A stretch of DNA of 64,000 nucleotides from Fasciola hepatica (lineage: Eukaryota > Platyhelminthes > Trematoda > Plagiorchiida > Fasciolidae): assembly GCA_948099385.1 (NCBI GenBank), contig CANUEZ040000193.1, forward strand, positions 5,282,501 to 5,346,500, given 5' to 3'. The translations under genes were made by a program, and so were the position numbers. Position 1 is the first letter of the stretch; each line of letters opens with the position of its first letter. Positions 12,611-24,445 of this stretch are shown in pieces. The notes below the pieces were generated by a model that was not told the DNA's origin, did not search any database, and saw only the letters and a list, made by a program, of their open reading frames with translations.

Positions 12611-13312
12611 TTTTAGTTGACACTTCGGAGGTCAGAGGTTCTAAATCCTCGAACGACGATATTTTTTGTGGTAGGAGGAAATCCATTGTGATTCGGTTAG
12701 TGACCACATCTGACATATTGGGATCTTATGCGGTCCCATACTTCAAGCCGAACAGTCTGGTTTCCGGTTATCTGTAATTGTGCAGCGGGATTTTGGACCT
12801 TATATCACTTACGCTGCATTCATGAACACGCTTGTATTTTCCTCAAAGTGAGCCAAAATATTTCCTGATAAAATGAATTCAATGACCTCCGTATTGCGAC
12901 TGCGCCAATTTGTCTGTAGGCTCGGACAACGGAAGAACACGATACGACTGTTGATCATGGTAGTAATTTTCGTTCCTGAAATGGGACTGGTATACCGATT
13001 TTGAGTTGGTTTTGCTCGACATGGTCGCAGATGATACGTATAGCCTCCCTGAAGGGGAAGTTCGTGAACAGTGATTGGATATAAAATGAAGCCCTGCTTT
13101 TACCTTTCACAATGATCTGGCACGAAGATCTCTATTAATTCGAAACTTTCTTTGATAGTGCCTCTGACCAATAAATCATGAACTTTCTCAAGCAATTTAA
13201 ACATCCATTTCGCCAATTCGTGCTTTGATGAATTTATCAACTTGAACCTAAATAAAGCTCGAAGTAGCTCGGCTTAGGATATTCATTATTACCCTTCTTT
13301 CATATGGCATTG
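12611..13312. other. Unassigned right end of the P1 spacer
   Basis: Seven hundred bases between the paralogous block and the start of the P1 right arm. No family, repeat or convincing open frame was recognised. Confidence 0.45.
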
Positions 13313-13317
13313 GAAGG

Positions 13318-14643
13318 CAGAACGCTGTCCATTTGGGACCTATGAAAGTGAAGTACTTGGGTGTTGCTTCACTCATATCAAAGAGAATAACCCAAAATCA
13401 AAGTTTTGTAAAGGATCTGAATTCTTTGAAGGTAAACCCACCGAAGGCGACAAGTATTCTGAAGCCATTAGGACCCACCGTGCATGAAGACTTGGTTTAT
13501 TTAGGCGGCTGTGCTCCTGTGGCACCTATCGTAACTGATTGATTGGTAATCAGTCTGCCTCTAGGTTGTAAAACCGCTGAACTGATTGTGAAGCATTATC
13601 ATGAGGTAAACGGTCATGTAAGAGCTTCTCATGTTTTCGCGTGAATTAAAATGGAGTTTCGGATCGTACTGAGCATGAATGTCGTACGTTGGAAAATCAA
13701 AAAGATGCTGTCGTCGTTGAAAAGTGTTCCAACAACCGTGCTTTCAGATTATGGCTCCGCTACTTCTGAATAGGATTCGAAAAGGTCGACCGTTTAGAGT
13801 TCAAAGGATTGAATACTTTGGCTACATTTAATATTAAAATTGGTAGAAGTACGCACAAGCAATGTGGGTGTTTGTTCAATTGTATTCGAATGGGGGCCGT
13901 GCGTATAGAAGTGACACATAGCCTTACAACAAATGCATGAGGTCATGTTTTGGCGAAACTGGTGCTTATTTTATCGGGGCCGGAAGAGAGTGAGAAAGAC
14001 TGATATTGTGATTTCATGGCGAAAATCAGTAAGTAAGATTCCAATGCGTAATGTCGGCTGGTGATTTCAACCACCTGAAGCAAGTCACTTCGGAGACATA
14101 TGAGAAAAATGATTTGCTCTGTGAAGCGAATAATGACAACCGTGGTAGATGATCAGTTTCTCACAGATGAATCACTGCTGACCTGTATCGCTGAGACTGG
14201 ACGGATCATCAGTGTCAAGCCAGTTATTCTGTTATATGATGGCTTCTCATCACCAAGAGCTCTGAGATGTAGTGATTTACTGCTGTGACAATCCAACGGA
14301 TATCCATGGGGAAACCACTTTTATTAAAAGGTATACGAAGTTTGGATTTCAGGTGCAGTAGTTGGTCCGCGCCAGCTGGAAAGAATGAGGACAAGGGTAC
14401 TCACGAACGTTGCAATTGTGCCACAACTGGCTATCGCCTAAACGGGATTTGCGCATCGATGAATACATTATGCTTCTAGTTGGAAACAGTCGTAGGGGAT
14501 GCAGCCAAAAGGAGTTATCGACGAACTAATTCATGGTGCCGATGAACACGTTCGTCAAGTGGCGGTCCGTACCAGTGATGAAAATCGCTGTCGAGATGTT
14601 CGATCCGTTAGCATACGGTGGGTAGTCGAAATAAACGGATAGA
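13318..14643 (+). pseudogene. BEL/Pao integrase relic, right P1 arm
   Basis: Plus-strand mirror of 5565-6890, with the same series of BEL/Pao motifs: KDLNSLKVNP, HYHEVNGHVRASHV, FQPPEASHFGD, SVKRIMTTVVDDQFLTDESL and PKGVIDELIHGADEHVRQ. The first 230 bases differ from the left arm at many positions (for example VKYLGVASLISKRITQ here against VKYFGDASLISIRITQ), whereas the tail is almost identical, so divergence rises toward the inner breakpoint. Stops and frame breaks occur at the same places in both arms, so the element was already dead when the arms were duplicated. Confidence 0.8.
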
Positions 14644-15861
14644 GTGAAAATAAGCAGTTTTCTCGATGAAATGTGAACTCTGCTTTGGACTAGAAACAGC
14701 TTTCTTAGTTAGTCGCAAATAACTTCGAGGTATATTTTGGGCAGGTGTTCAAATTGTTTGTGGTTGTTGGCCGGGCAATCAACACATACAGTGTCAAAGA
14801 ACTTCCCAAACTTGAGCCAGGCAAATCGTCAGTTGTCGAATCATGTTATGTTAAACTGCCTCCTGCATTGATGTTGGAATCGCACCACATACATATTGGA
14901 TCCGATGTTCCGACTCATCCAGGTTCTCGGCCTTGTGGTCCCAAACTTATCTCTCGACCTAACTACCCAGGAAATATTCCATTGGAGCTTGATTCGGAGG
15001 TCCTGGAGACCATGGTATACGTCCTTTTCGTCCGATCCAATGCGAGCGGGACTTCCAGTCGAGCCACTGGGCTTAGTCCCTAGAAAACATATTTTTGTAG
15101 CGAGATCAAGCTTTGTTCATCTGATTACCGCACCAACTTATCCGAAGGCTTGTTGCCCATTCCGATATCCAATTGACCGTCGCATGTTGGGCTGCATGCA
15201 ATCGGTCGCAATCCAGCTCAAATTTTTGTAATGATCTCTCAACTCCACGCACCACTGAACTATCCAGATTTGAATCTCCTGAATGCATCGGGTAAAATCA
15301 GACACCGACCTTCAACGATATTCTAACGTCATTTGTGTGCACGAATTGCTTTGCTTCACAGTTTCAGTCTCATTTTAATGGTGTTTCGAGCCAATTTTGT
15401 CCTATAACCCAGATATAAAGCCATACTAATCAATGCTTGGCCTTATCTTTCGAATTGGAAAACTCAAGCAATTCCTTTCTGTAAGTCGTGCATGTATCGA
15501 AAATTCACCCTAAATCGGGTGTATTAGGGCGATCATTGACTTGATTTACTGACCACATGGCCTGAACCTGAGATAAGGCAGTTAGTACCACTCTGCACGA
15601 CAAGTAAAGAAGAGCTAAACTGTTCTCTTATTCTTCTCCTGCTTGAGTGACACAAGTGATCAGAATTTGCGAACCATTCGGAATCCTTTGAACACCGTGT
15701 CTACTGTTTGGAATGAATATGGGTTATGAATCATTCCGCAAATGAATCAAATGTGCTACGTAGTAATTACAGAGAATTTCATGTTTTCTGCTGCTGTACT
15801 GGGTTGGCCATGATCGAAATATTTATTAGTGAAGCAAGGCCTAGCTGGATTAGATACGTTT
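14644..15861. other. Unassigned part of A block, copy 2
   Basis: Mirror of 4346-5564. The open frames at 14745-15083 and 14896-15231 match the left arm apart from a few substitutions and a short frame change near 15030. No domain recognised. Confidence 0.45.
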
Positions 15862-16302
15862 TGCAACTGAGGCATTTCCATCTCATGAGGTGAACAGATA
15901 ACGGATCAGGTGTCGTCTCGCATGCAGAAGTTGCCACAGGTCTTTACTAACCTCCTTCATCGGTGATGCTGGCATGATATCCTAAAGTTCATCAACGGTC
16001 GAGTATGCACTGTCACAGGTGATTTCGTTTGTTTTTATAGTTCAGAATAACGACCGTTGGGATATATGTTAAACCGACATTGTCGGTGTTCGATCATCAA
16101 TCCCTCCGTTTCATTGGTAAAATATGTTGAAAACACCGTGTCAGAAATACGGAAGTTTCGTTCAGGTTGTTGGTAACCAATGTTCAGTCGCTGAAACACG
16201 TACCGAATCTGAGCAGTTTTATTTTCGTAGCGCCATACGGGCAATGAAGCCGCATTTCGTTTGTCGTGAATTTATGAAATACACTGATTTCAATAATGTT
16301 TG
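15862..16302 (+). pseudogene. Second LINE RT C-terminal relic, right P1 arm
   Basis: Plus-strand mirror of 3905-4345: GEQITDQVSSRMQK, INGRVCTV, NRHCRCSI and ENTVSEIRK in broken frames fit the C-terminal part of a LINE RT. The stops are shared with the other arm. Confidence 0.65.
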
Positions 16303-19162
16303 TTAGAAGTCGCGAAAACAGTAAGAACAATATGAAGTTTCTTTTATTGTGTCTCTTCTACTTCTGTCGAGGAATAATCCCTGGTAGATTTGAAAACACT
16401 GAGCTCATAATTATTGCAATCGAGTCAATTGGATTACGCGTTTTCATTCACGAGGGAGATGATCCCGGCGGTGTACACGAAACAGTTGCCATGCTCCCAG
16501 TTTACTAGGCAAACTGCATGAACGGTCTTGAAGATCGAATACCGCTGCGGTTTTCAAGAAATTTGGAGTAACATACAGTCGCCAACATAATATTGACGAC
16601 AGAAATCAACAAAAAGCAGATGTCAGTGATGTCCTGTCACCTTCGTGCTCGTCTCCACGAAGATGAAAGTGGATGATGATGATGATGTTAATAATACCGT
16701 TATTGACGAAGAAGAAGACAATGAAGTGTAAGCAGATCAATTTGAATTTGTAGTACTGGTATTGATATTGATCATAAGATGATACATGCAAACTGTGAAT
16801 TCGGATTGGAGGCTTTGACTTACTTGACTTTACTCACGGTGTACAGAGAACTATCGGCTTTTCTGACATATGAAAGACATTGTATTTTTCAGCTTTTCTT
16901 GGCTGTTCAAGCAATTCGAAAGGGATCGGAATTTGAGTTATCTGTGCACCGATAATTCCCACTCTATTATTGCGTGGTTGTTTCGAGTTATGAACAGACT
17001 CAAGCTAGAAATGTAATTCACAAGACGCAAAATACACTAATCCATATAAAATGAGCACAAAACTGATTTCTGCGTGACGTGCAGAACAGCTCTGATTTTT
17101 GATACGCAAACTTTTGATAACTCCAACACGAAAATTATGCTTATTAGGAGGCACGTTGTTGTGAAATGGTTTATATGACGTGAGTCATGTGCTTGAAACG
17201 GAAAGAGTGGGGACACACAGGATGCAACGACCTAGTCATTTTTATTGTTTCACTCGACTTTTCGGGTGGGGAATATGGGTATCGTGGGAAGTATCGCTCC
17301 GGAGATGACTTAATTCATTCGCTCGAATTGACTTACAGAAATCAATATAGTCACAATTACCTAACAAATTCCTGATTCTCATTAGTTTTTAGGCAATTCT
17401 GTGTCATAGGACTGTTCGTTGTTTGTTCACTCCCACCAACGACAACTGATTTCAGCCCATTAATTACGAATATTTTGACTGCTCCACTCGCGGACGGTTG
17501 AACCGTGGCTCTTTCAGTTCAATTCGTCTGGTGTTACTCTAACTTTTCGAAGTGATTGAAACATTCTACTGTTACGAAAAACATTGTCGCTCATCATCTT
17601 TTGGGTCTTCTGGTTTCTACCGTTTCCGAAACAATTTTAAGGATCTAATAATTGGTACCTGGAGTTGATGGAATGTGATCTGAACCACCGATTGTGAAAA
17701 GAAAAAAACTAACCGAATCAATTCAATTTCCGAAACCATACATTAGTAGTATGTAGTGACCCAGGCACGAATAACCATGATGAATCTTAGTTGTGATTCG
17801 TTTGTGGGCTCTTCAATGAGGAGTATCTATCCACACTCCACACAATTCAAATTAGATCTTATTGAAAATATGGCATATGAGTGCACAAGTATGGAGACAA
17901 GTGGGCGGAGGAGTACCGGGTACTCCTACCTGATGAGCGGCAACAACCGCGAAACCAGTCGTGTGCTTCCGAGGGAATGAATATATATAGATGCTTACTT
18001 TCATCCCAATGAAAGAAATATAAAATTTGGTGACTGGCATAATATTCTGGCAACCAAATCTGTCCTGTCATGGCTTCAGTCGGTAATATTGTGTGCGCAT
18101 GTGTATGCACGCGTGCATACAATCGAGTAAATTCGATGAGAGGAACTGGATTTTCAGTCGAAAAACGGGGACGTGTTACTATTTTGCCAGATGTCTTTTA
18201 TTGCCTACGTAAATGATTTTAAAATTTACACAGTTCTGTTTGCAGCTATAATTACAAGACACTAAGCGATAAGTTCAGAGAAGTTATTTCACATGCCATC
18301 TTTCAAGCTCTAACACCTCTTTATGATAAAGTCTCGTTCGAGCCAGAAAATTCAGCATTATCTTCAAGTACGAACTTCCCAATACTTTTGAGTAAATTGG
18401 GATCGTTCTGTATTTGTGGCGTTTCCATCGAAAATAAAGGGACCATAAAGAATCACCATCAGTACTTTCGCTCAAACCATCAATTATTCATCAGACTGGC
18501 GTCGGTTGACGATGAGGTGTTGTGATTACCTTGCTACTAGTAAAACCGTGTGGTTTACATTCTAAATTATTGAAATCAAGCCTTGTGGTTAGGTACAGAT
18601 GTTGGAAGATACCACCATCCTTTGTTAGATGTGATCTATTCATGCAATCAGCAAAAATGGACATCACAGGCATTTCAGTTTCTCCTGCCGGGGCGATCAC
18701 TTCCTCACGTCAATCTTTATCGGTACTTCTTTGAAGTGGTAACCCCCACCCCACCCCAGCCATATTGATTACCATTCTGTCTATGCTTCTCAAACTCAGT
18801 CACGGAGTTAGTTTTAATTCAAAAGATTACCTAAACATTTATCTACTCAGTATGCGTACACATTTTACAACCCATTACGTTTCTGTGCAATAATCCATAT
18901 TCCTTTTCGCAAATGGCTCAGAGTATCAGATGACAGAATATTCAATATGCATCATAATCACTGTTTACGCACTGAAGACCATTGGAACGTTCGTTTCATG
19001 AAGGATCGGATTGTTAACCCAGATTCAATCTGGTGAAGCACTGAGAAGAACACATTAGCAGACGTAATTGATTTATTTTCTCACTGATTTCTGATGCCTG
19101 ATTTGGACTGCACTGTTTTTTTCTCGGTCGCATACGTTTTAGTGGATTGACTTTACCGAAGT
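16303..19162. other. Unassigned part of A block, copy 2
   Basis: Mirror of 1411-3904 with one extra segment (17031-17396, listed separately). Small open frames such as 17859-18122 and 18583-18768 are exact mirrors of left-arm frames. I recognise no family. About 400 bp holding most of the Gypsy integrase fragment is missing near 19163. Confidence 0.6.
17031..17396. mobile_element. 366 bp arm-specific insertion with 4 bp flanking repeat
   Basis: The P1 pairing sum changes by exactly 366 across this point. The left arm has the uninterrupted sequence (near 3175-3185). In the right arm GCAA at 17027-17030 recurs at 17393-17396, consistent with a 4 bp target duplication. The ends carry a weak inverted match (ACACTAAT at the left, ATTAGTTTTT at the right). 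It encodes nothing recognisable. It could be a small non-autonomous DNA element or, less likely, a clean deletion from the left arm. Confidence 0.6.
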
Positions 19163-19196
19163 ATCCGCAATCGAAAATTAGACAATGTAGATAATA

Positions 19197-19571
19197 TTTA
19201 AGGCGCGCTAAGGAATCTTGTCAGTTGACTTGTGCACATCGGTGTTCCGATACCGATAATCATCTCATATTCTAAACCTGTAGTAGCCATGTCTCTTAAC
19301 CACAGAGAAGTACGGGCTTGACTGCTGCAGCGTATATCCAACCCTTGATTGATGACCAGAGTTCGTATCAAATTCACAAATGACTCGGATTGGCAAGTGT
19401 CAAGCGAAACCTCTGTGTACACAATGACACCTGAACCGATATCTGTTCTCCCAGTAAAATCCAGCTGCCCAGAAGACAATTTATCAACCAATTCTATGGT
19501 TCTCCAGATAATGAAAGGTTCAGTGGACCAACCCACTTCTGCAACAGTATCCTGCAAAACGAGTACCGATC
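19197..19571 (-). pseudogene. LINE reverse-transcriptase C-terminal relic, copy 2
   Basis: Minus-strand counterpart of 596-1045, fused to Gypsy pol at the same junction (about 19571). It has a few private substitutions and lacks the downstream 400 bp. One 119-codon frame happens to be open, but it is not the RT frame throughout: motif pieces EVSLDTCQSESFVNLIRT and the AAVKPVLLCG region lie in different frames. Confidence 0.75.
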
Positions 19572-20720
19572 ATTGGTACACAGTTCGCGGATTCAAATTT
19601 AAGCACAACATCCTGATATAATATCATCCCATTGATGATACGGATCACTTCATCTAATATGGCCTGAAATATCCCGTCGGACATATGCATACCGAGTGGC
19701 AAGGAATTGTATTGGAGCATGCTCCATGGATTGTTCATGATTGGTTATAAATGATATTCCGCGTGTAGCGGAATTTATGAACGTTTATCAGCATGATCAA
19801 TTTTTGAGAAACACTTGCTGCCAATTATGCATTTCTGGCAGTTCTTCGTTTCAACCGTAGTTGGCGCGCGTCTTTTTGAGTGTGGATTGAAGAACAGTCG
19901 GTGATCATAGCAAATTGGAAGTGTCTGTCCATCACTCATCATCGCCACCACAGTCAGATTGACCAAGTTGGATGGAGACACACACACAATGACATCGTCT
20001 TGTTCCATTTGGGGAAGCACCTTCAGAACATCTCCGATCTGACCATACGGCAAAACCCAGGAGCTCCGCGTCAACACCCACCCCCAACTTCGCGGGCTCA
20101 ACCGCCATGCCACTCTCGTTATTCGAGCATTGTGCGACCAAATGCTGGAGAACAATCTGATCCACCGGAATACTGAGTGATTTTCGGATTGTTGCCCATT
20201 GCTCCAATATACGCGGGGCTTTCAAACGCAGAATCAAGGGACTGCCTACGAATATGGGGAAGCGTATCGAGATATATTCACTTTCCAATCGAACCATCAG
20301 TGTAGTCTCGCGCAACAATGGAAATCGACGATGACTAACACCGTGAATGCGCACATCGGTGTATTGTGTGTCTACACTGGGCAGAATCAAGTCGCATGTG
20401 GATTTCCGAATAATGGACAAGCAGCTCGTGATATCCAACATGAATGAAAGTACCAAGTCACAGTAGAACTGGACTGATCTGCACAGGAATTGATTGGATT
20501 CACTCCGAAACTCTAGTGTGTATACCGGATTGTCATCATTTTCCGGATACTGAGAGGTGGCATTCATGACAACGCATTTGGAATGGCGGCATGCCTTGCG
20601 AATATGACCATTCTTACCACAAGAACAGCATCCTGCATGACAGAGGCGGAAGGTGGAATAAAGGTGGAGTTCGATACACGAGAAGGGACGAGTTTTTTGT
20701 ACTGTTTTGTGTTAGGGAAT
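19572..20720 (-). pseudogene. Ty3/Gypsy gag-protease-RT relic, copy 2
   Basis: Minus strand. A perfect CCHC zinc knuckle (C-x2-C-x4-H-x4-C, CCSCGKNGHIRKAC) lies at 20589-20630, the end of Gag. The 211-codon frame 20567-19932, the longest in the window, follows and covers the protease. Its active-site segment reads LDITSCLSII where the family has D-T/S-G, so the catalytic Asp remains but the following residues are altered. RT follows in other frames, with SKCFSKIDHADK (family: FSKIDLxxAY), then FGMHMSDGIFQAILD (family: PFGLxxAPAxFQ) and YQDVVLKFES at the YxDD position. There are stops and a 9-10 bp deletion near 20058 relative to copies 1 and 3. It joins LINE sequence at 19571. Confidence 0.82.
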
Positions 20721-21245
20721 CGCCAATCCGACCGGCCTAGGTTGAGGCGTTTGTGTGAAACGGGCTGGTTGACGAGAGTAAACGTATAAGTAATTCACTA
20801 CGGACTGTTCGGTCGTCGTATCGGATACGTCGACGAATTGCTCGCTCGTCAACCGAACCTCAGCAGACGTGAAGGAGGGCGTCAACAATAGCTTTATTTG
20901 CAACCTCGGTGACTTATATCGGCAGTGGGGCGTTTCCTCAATGGGATTATTAATTGAACACCAAAGTAACACTCATCATCTTGTAATATTTAGTATAGAG
21001 ACAAAATAACGAAGCTCCTACTGGGACCACAGACTAGTGAATGGAATTTGGCACTTTCTACGACCGCAAACTGATTGGAATTACGTGGCTAGGTAGCACA
21101 ACCTCCAAGTCGTTGAACGGATTTGCAGTACAGACTCCTGGGGTATGCGATGTGTTTCATTATAGAATACAATGAACGGCCCCAGCCGACAAAACTTTGC
21201 AATTCGGTTCTCCTTCTTCACATCCCTGTGTATGGTACATTACAA
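20721..21245 (-). other. Gypsy leader or LTR-like segment, left P2 arm
   Basis: Lies immediately upstream (on the minus strand) of the Gypsy gag relic. Read in that orientation it includes an AATAAA signal near 20896 and an open frame 20972-20712 that is identical to 53657-53917. The position suggests part of a 5' LTR or leader. I could not find TG/CA ends, a second LTR or a certain primer-binding site, so this is a tentative label. Almost identical to 53384-53908. Confidence 0.35.
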
Positions 21246-22230
21246 TCAAAGGTGAAGATCGTATGGAACATTTTGGTCGTAATCTCTTAAAAAAACAAGC
21301 CTAATGTATTGGTTTGAGATGGGTGAGGCTGAGGAGGTCACATCATACATAACTCTCAAGATTTCTTTTGAAAAGTTCTTCCACACACACCGTAAATTTG
21401 AAGACTTATCAATCATACTGATCATTGGAGCTGTTTAGTTGGAGGAGCCAATGGGGATAAAAGTCTATCTCATATAAATCAGGAAACGTTTTTGCGTTTT
21501 CAGAGGATCTATGCTAAGCGTTTCTGGAGAGTTTCGTTGCGTGATTCAGAAAGTGAGTAGTGGGAGCCAAACGACCGTGTTCATCATATTGTTTATAGAC
21601 TTGACAGTAAACTGGCCGGCGCTGGTCAAATAATCATCACGGTGGATTCCAAGTCGTCCTATGGTGAATGGTGAGTTCGAATCTCGTTGGCACCTTCGAT
21701 TACTATGCAACAACTAATAGGTAAGCATAATGAATTTATTCGAATGATAGAGACTATTGTCCCATTATTCCTTCCCTAGAGTTTACTACTCATTGACCAG
21801 TTTCATCGGGTAAAGATTGTTCTGCCAGCTCATGAACTGATCTTATTTGTTAATTGTTGGAAGTCAAAGTCGAGGAACACGTTCAGTTGAGTGAAGCAAG
21901 TTTATCTAATATTAGGTGTAGCTTTTTCCATTTCTCTCTTGAACGTCAACTTGAGCTACTGAAAATGGCTGCAGCAGACATGTTTTGACAGTGCAGCAGG
22001 GTTGTTCCACATGAGCCGGTGGCCCGTTGTGTGGCCAAACTGCGGTTTGCCTGGGTGTGGTTGCTCATGCGTGCTTCAGATTTTTGGGGCCAAAGGAGTG
22101 ATGGGTAACTCTTGGAGACCAATGAAATGGAGGATGTCCTAAAGGACTCGACGCTTCTGCCCAAGCAATAACTAGTTTTCCATCGAAGTATTTTATTTCC
22201 AAAATCTATTGGGCTAGAATCAAACACCAC
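21246..22230. other. Diverged block inside otherwise near-identical P2 arms (left copy)
   Basis: Pairs with scattered parts of 49835-53384, but at only about 75-80 percent by eye and with many indels, in contrast to both flanks. The right copy carries three additional insertions. Contains a tRNA-like relic at 21611-21694 and nothing else recognised. Confidence 0.75.
21611..21694 (+). other. tRNA-like relic (possible SINE head), left P2 arm
   Basis: Contains GAGTTCGAATCTC, close to a tRNA T-arm and pol III B box, followed by TTGGCACC. Upstream is a stem-loop resembling an anticodon arm. The acceptor stem does not close and the variable region is too long, so it is not a working tRNA gene. The right-arm copy at 52514-52596 retains better pairing in the anticodon-like stem. 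No poly-A or SINE tail was identified. Confidence 0.3.
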
Positions 22231-22369
22231 GAAAACTGGAGGTGAATCATCTTACTCATGGCCATCAGCTCAAATGCTGTCCAACAATGACCAGCCGGTA
22301 GAGTGCGTTCCATCATTCACGTATTTAGACTCTACGTGTTTGGTTTCTACACTGCTTCCGATCGATCAG

Positions 22370-24445
22370 CTTTGATACGTGATATATTCATGAAGCCGTC
22401 TCGTCGTCTGATAGGAGATAGTTCCGTGCAAGTAAAGTAGAGAAAAGAATAAGTGTATCGATGGTTTACCGTGGCGTATTGATAGAAATGAGCGTCCCTT
22501 TAAGCAACCAGTTGTAGACCATCGTTTGTCGTTTATCAAGATATGTCTGGACTGGAAATTGAAACTACTCTCAAAGTACAATCATGTTATTCGCGGTCGT
22601 GATTGAAAAGGATGAATGACATCTATAGTTCCACAAGATGACCAAGAAAACGTGTAATCCTGCAACTCCATAACGTCTTAAGTTTGATTGAGCCCGGGAA
22701 GGTCCGAGTGGTATTCGACTGTGCGGCCGTTCGTGAGAGCATTTCACTCAACAAAGTCCTAACACAAGTACCTGATCCAACTGATCATTTGTTAGGAGTA
22801 GCCGTCAGGTTCTGTTGATATGTCATAGCCCTTTCCACTGAAATCGAAGAGATGATCTAGCAATTTAGGTATTATGAGGATTTATTCCATATATCAAACA
22901 GATAGGCAAAACTCAACGGAATGGGTGTCGTAAAGACTCAGACTACGAGCAGAATTGATGAACGGGAAAAAATCGATTACGTACTTCTAATTTAATCAGC
23001 AGATCATCGTGGCCATGAAGCATTAGGTTTCACGTGGAACGTTCAGTATGATTGTTGTCTGCTTCCAATTAATTTATCCGAGGTTCCAATTATGACTATG
23101 GATTACCTATGATTTTTTCCTTCATTATTTGATCCATAATCGTTGGTATTGCCCACTTTATTGCCTTATCAAAATAAACTTCTTGATAATTGTCATCAAA
23201 ATCTAGAGTACGTCACTGAAAGAATAAAGACTGTCAAAATGTCTGTTCTTCGAGGAGAGCAATCAGTACAATTACAGTATGCAACAGAGCAATCTCGGAT
23301 ATTTTTACCCACTTGGTGGTTTTATAAGACTTAGGATCGCTTTATTTACGATGCCCCAAACAACTACTGTCAGGCTGGGACATTTGTCTTTGTTTGAGGT
23401 GCCAGGTGCCGCGGGAACTGTAGTCGAGCTCATTCAGACGTACAATTTCGGAGAGACTAGATTGGTGGAAATGAATCCCGATAGATGGGCTAAAACTCAC
23501 AACATCAACATGTTAGAACCGTGGCTGCTCGACTGTAAGTGATTCGTTTGTGCTGGAGCTGCTCTGCATTGCAGTTTACCTAATTGTAGGTTGATGGTTC
23601 TACCAGCTCGCCCATAATTCACTGAACGTTTGAAGCAACACCACCAGCAGATTCCAGGATATATAGGCATGGGTCATGTTTGAACTCGCATCAGGAAATA
23701 CTTCTGAATTTTGAAAGCCATGCCAACCGTGAGACGCGTCCTCAGTGAGTGCTTATTATGCCCAACCCATAGCTCAAGTAATGACACTTTTGCCAGATTG
23801 CCTGATTAGCAATGACACGGTTTATAGACAGACGCAGTATACCTCAGGTGATGTAAAGTGATGGTGGGTCTGAAGTTGAGGCCGCAGAATGTGCATTGAA
23901 AACTGCGTCATTAGCTGTGATAATCGTGAAATTATTCAACAGGGTACGTTACGCTATGAAATTGATTGACACATTCAGCCACGAGGTGCAAGCTATGTGG
24001 AGGCTAGACCGATATTGTCGGCATTCAGTTCACATCAACCACTAAACGGCGATGAAATATCGACATACATGTTGGAGTTTGGACGTATCATCGAACATAG
24101 ATGGTAAGTCTCCGTGTGTGGAGACCCAGGGAACCCACACGCACTTTGACTTAGTGATTTATAATTGCTTCCCTCAACACATCCCTTTGTGCAGGGAAGA
24201 CCAAGCCAGTAGAAACTTGAACCAAAATTGACGTCAAGCTGAAAATCTAGATGCGATGTTTAGGTTAAGTTGGAGTCGTGAATATCTCTCTACATAAAGG
24301 CCTGAAAGATGAATCGGACTTGTAAGGGGAGACGTGATTCCTATTACTGACGGAATTGCAGCATGCAGCACATGGCACAAAATATTCTATACTGAAATGT
24401 TTCCGGCTAATGAAGAGTATGTTCGCCAGATCTAGTGTGGGATCC
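22370..24445 (+). pseudogene. BEL/Pao RT-integrase relic, left P2 arm
   Basis: Ordered pieces of a BEL/Pao pol on the plus strand. From 22475: GLPWRIDRNERPFKQPVVDH, IVPQDDQENV, then at 22690-22860 PGKVRVVFDCAAVRESISLN and TDHLLGVAVRF (family: KVRVVFDCAAKxxGxSLN, NSLVGVLLRFR). The catalytic YVDD segment is deleted. At about 23010-23215 come ALGFTWNVQYD and SLFDP (family: VLGLxWN, LYDPLG). A zinc-binding start of integrase is at 23700-23800 (LKAMPTVRRVLSECLLC). The DDE core is missing. The integrase tail at 24030-24440 reads LNGDEISTYMLEFGRII, NCFPQHIPLCREDQASRNLN and LSWSREYLST. The stretch 23220-23640 (87-codon frame) is unassigned. This differs from the P1 BEL/Pao relic and is another element. 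Confidence 0.8.

Larger units (their letters stand above)
6896..13312. other. Spacer of palindrome P1
   Basis: Sequence between the two P1 arms, with no mirror copy within P1. Its right-hand two thirds (8935-12610) is a diverged direct paralogue of 29.5-34.8 kb. The left part (6896-8934) and the last 700 bases are unassigned. No long open frame was found. Confidence 0.85.
13313..20330 (-). repeat. Palindrome P1, right arm (A block copy 2)
   Basis: Reverse complement of 1-6895. Arm-specific differences are visible. There is a 366 bp insertion at 17031-17396 and a loss of about 400 bp near 19163, where copies 1 and 3 retain 1009-1410 and about 62740-63165. It retains a 167 bp RT segment that copy 1 lost. 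The outer part (18014-20330) doubles as the outer part of the P2 left arm, so the two palindromes share it. Confidence 0.95.

Noticed and set aside
14644..15240. Host gene fragment downstream of the BEL/Pao integrase
   Set aside because: The 118 and 111-codon frames overlap each other and the antisense frames, differ by a frame change between arms, and match no family I know.
21611..21694. Functional tRNA gene
   Set aside because: Acceptor stem does not pair and the variable region is too long.
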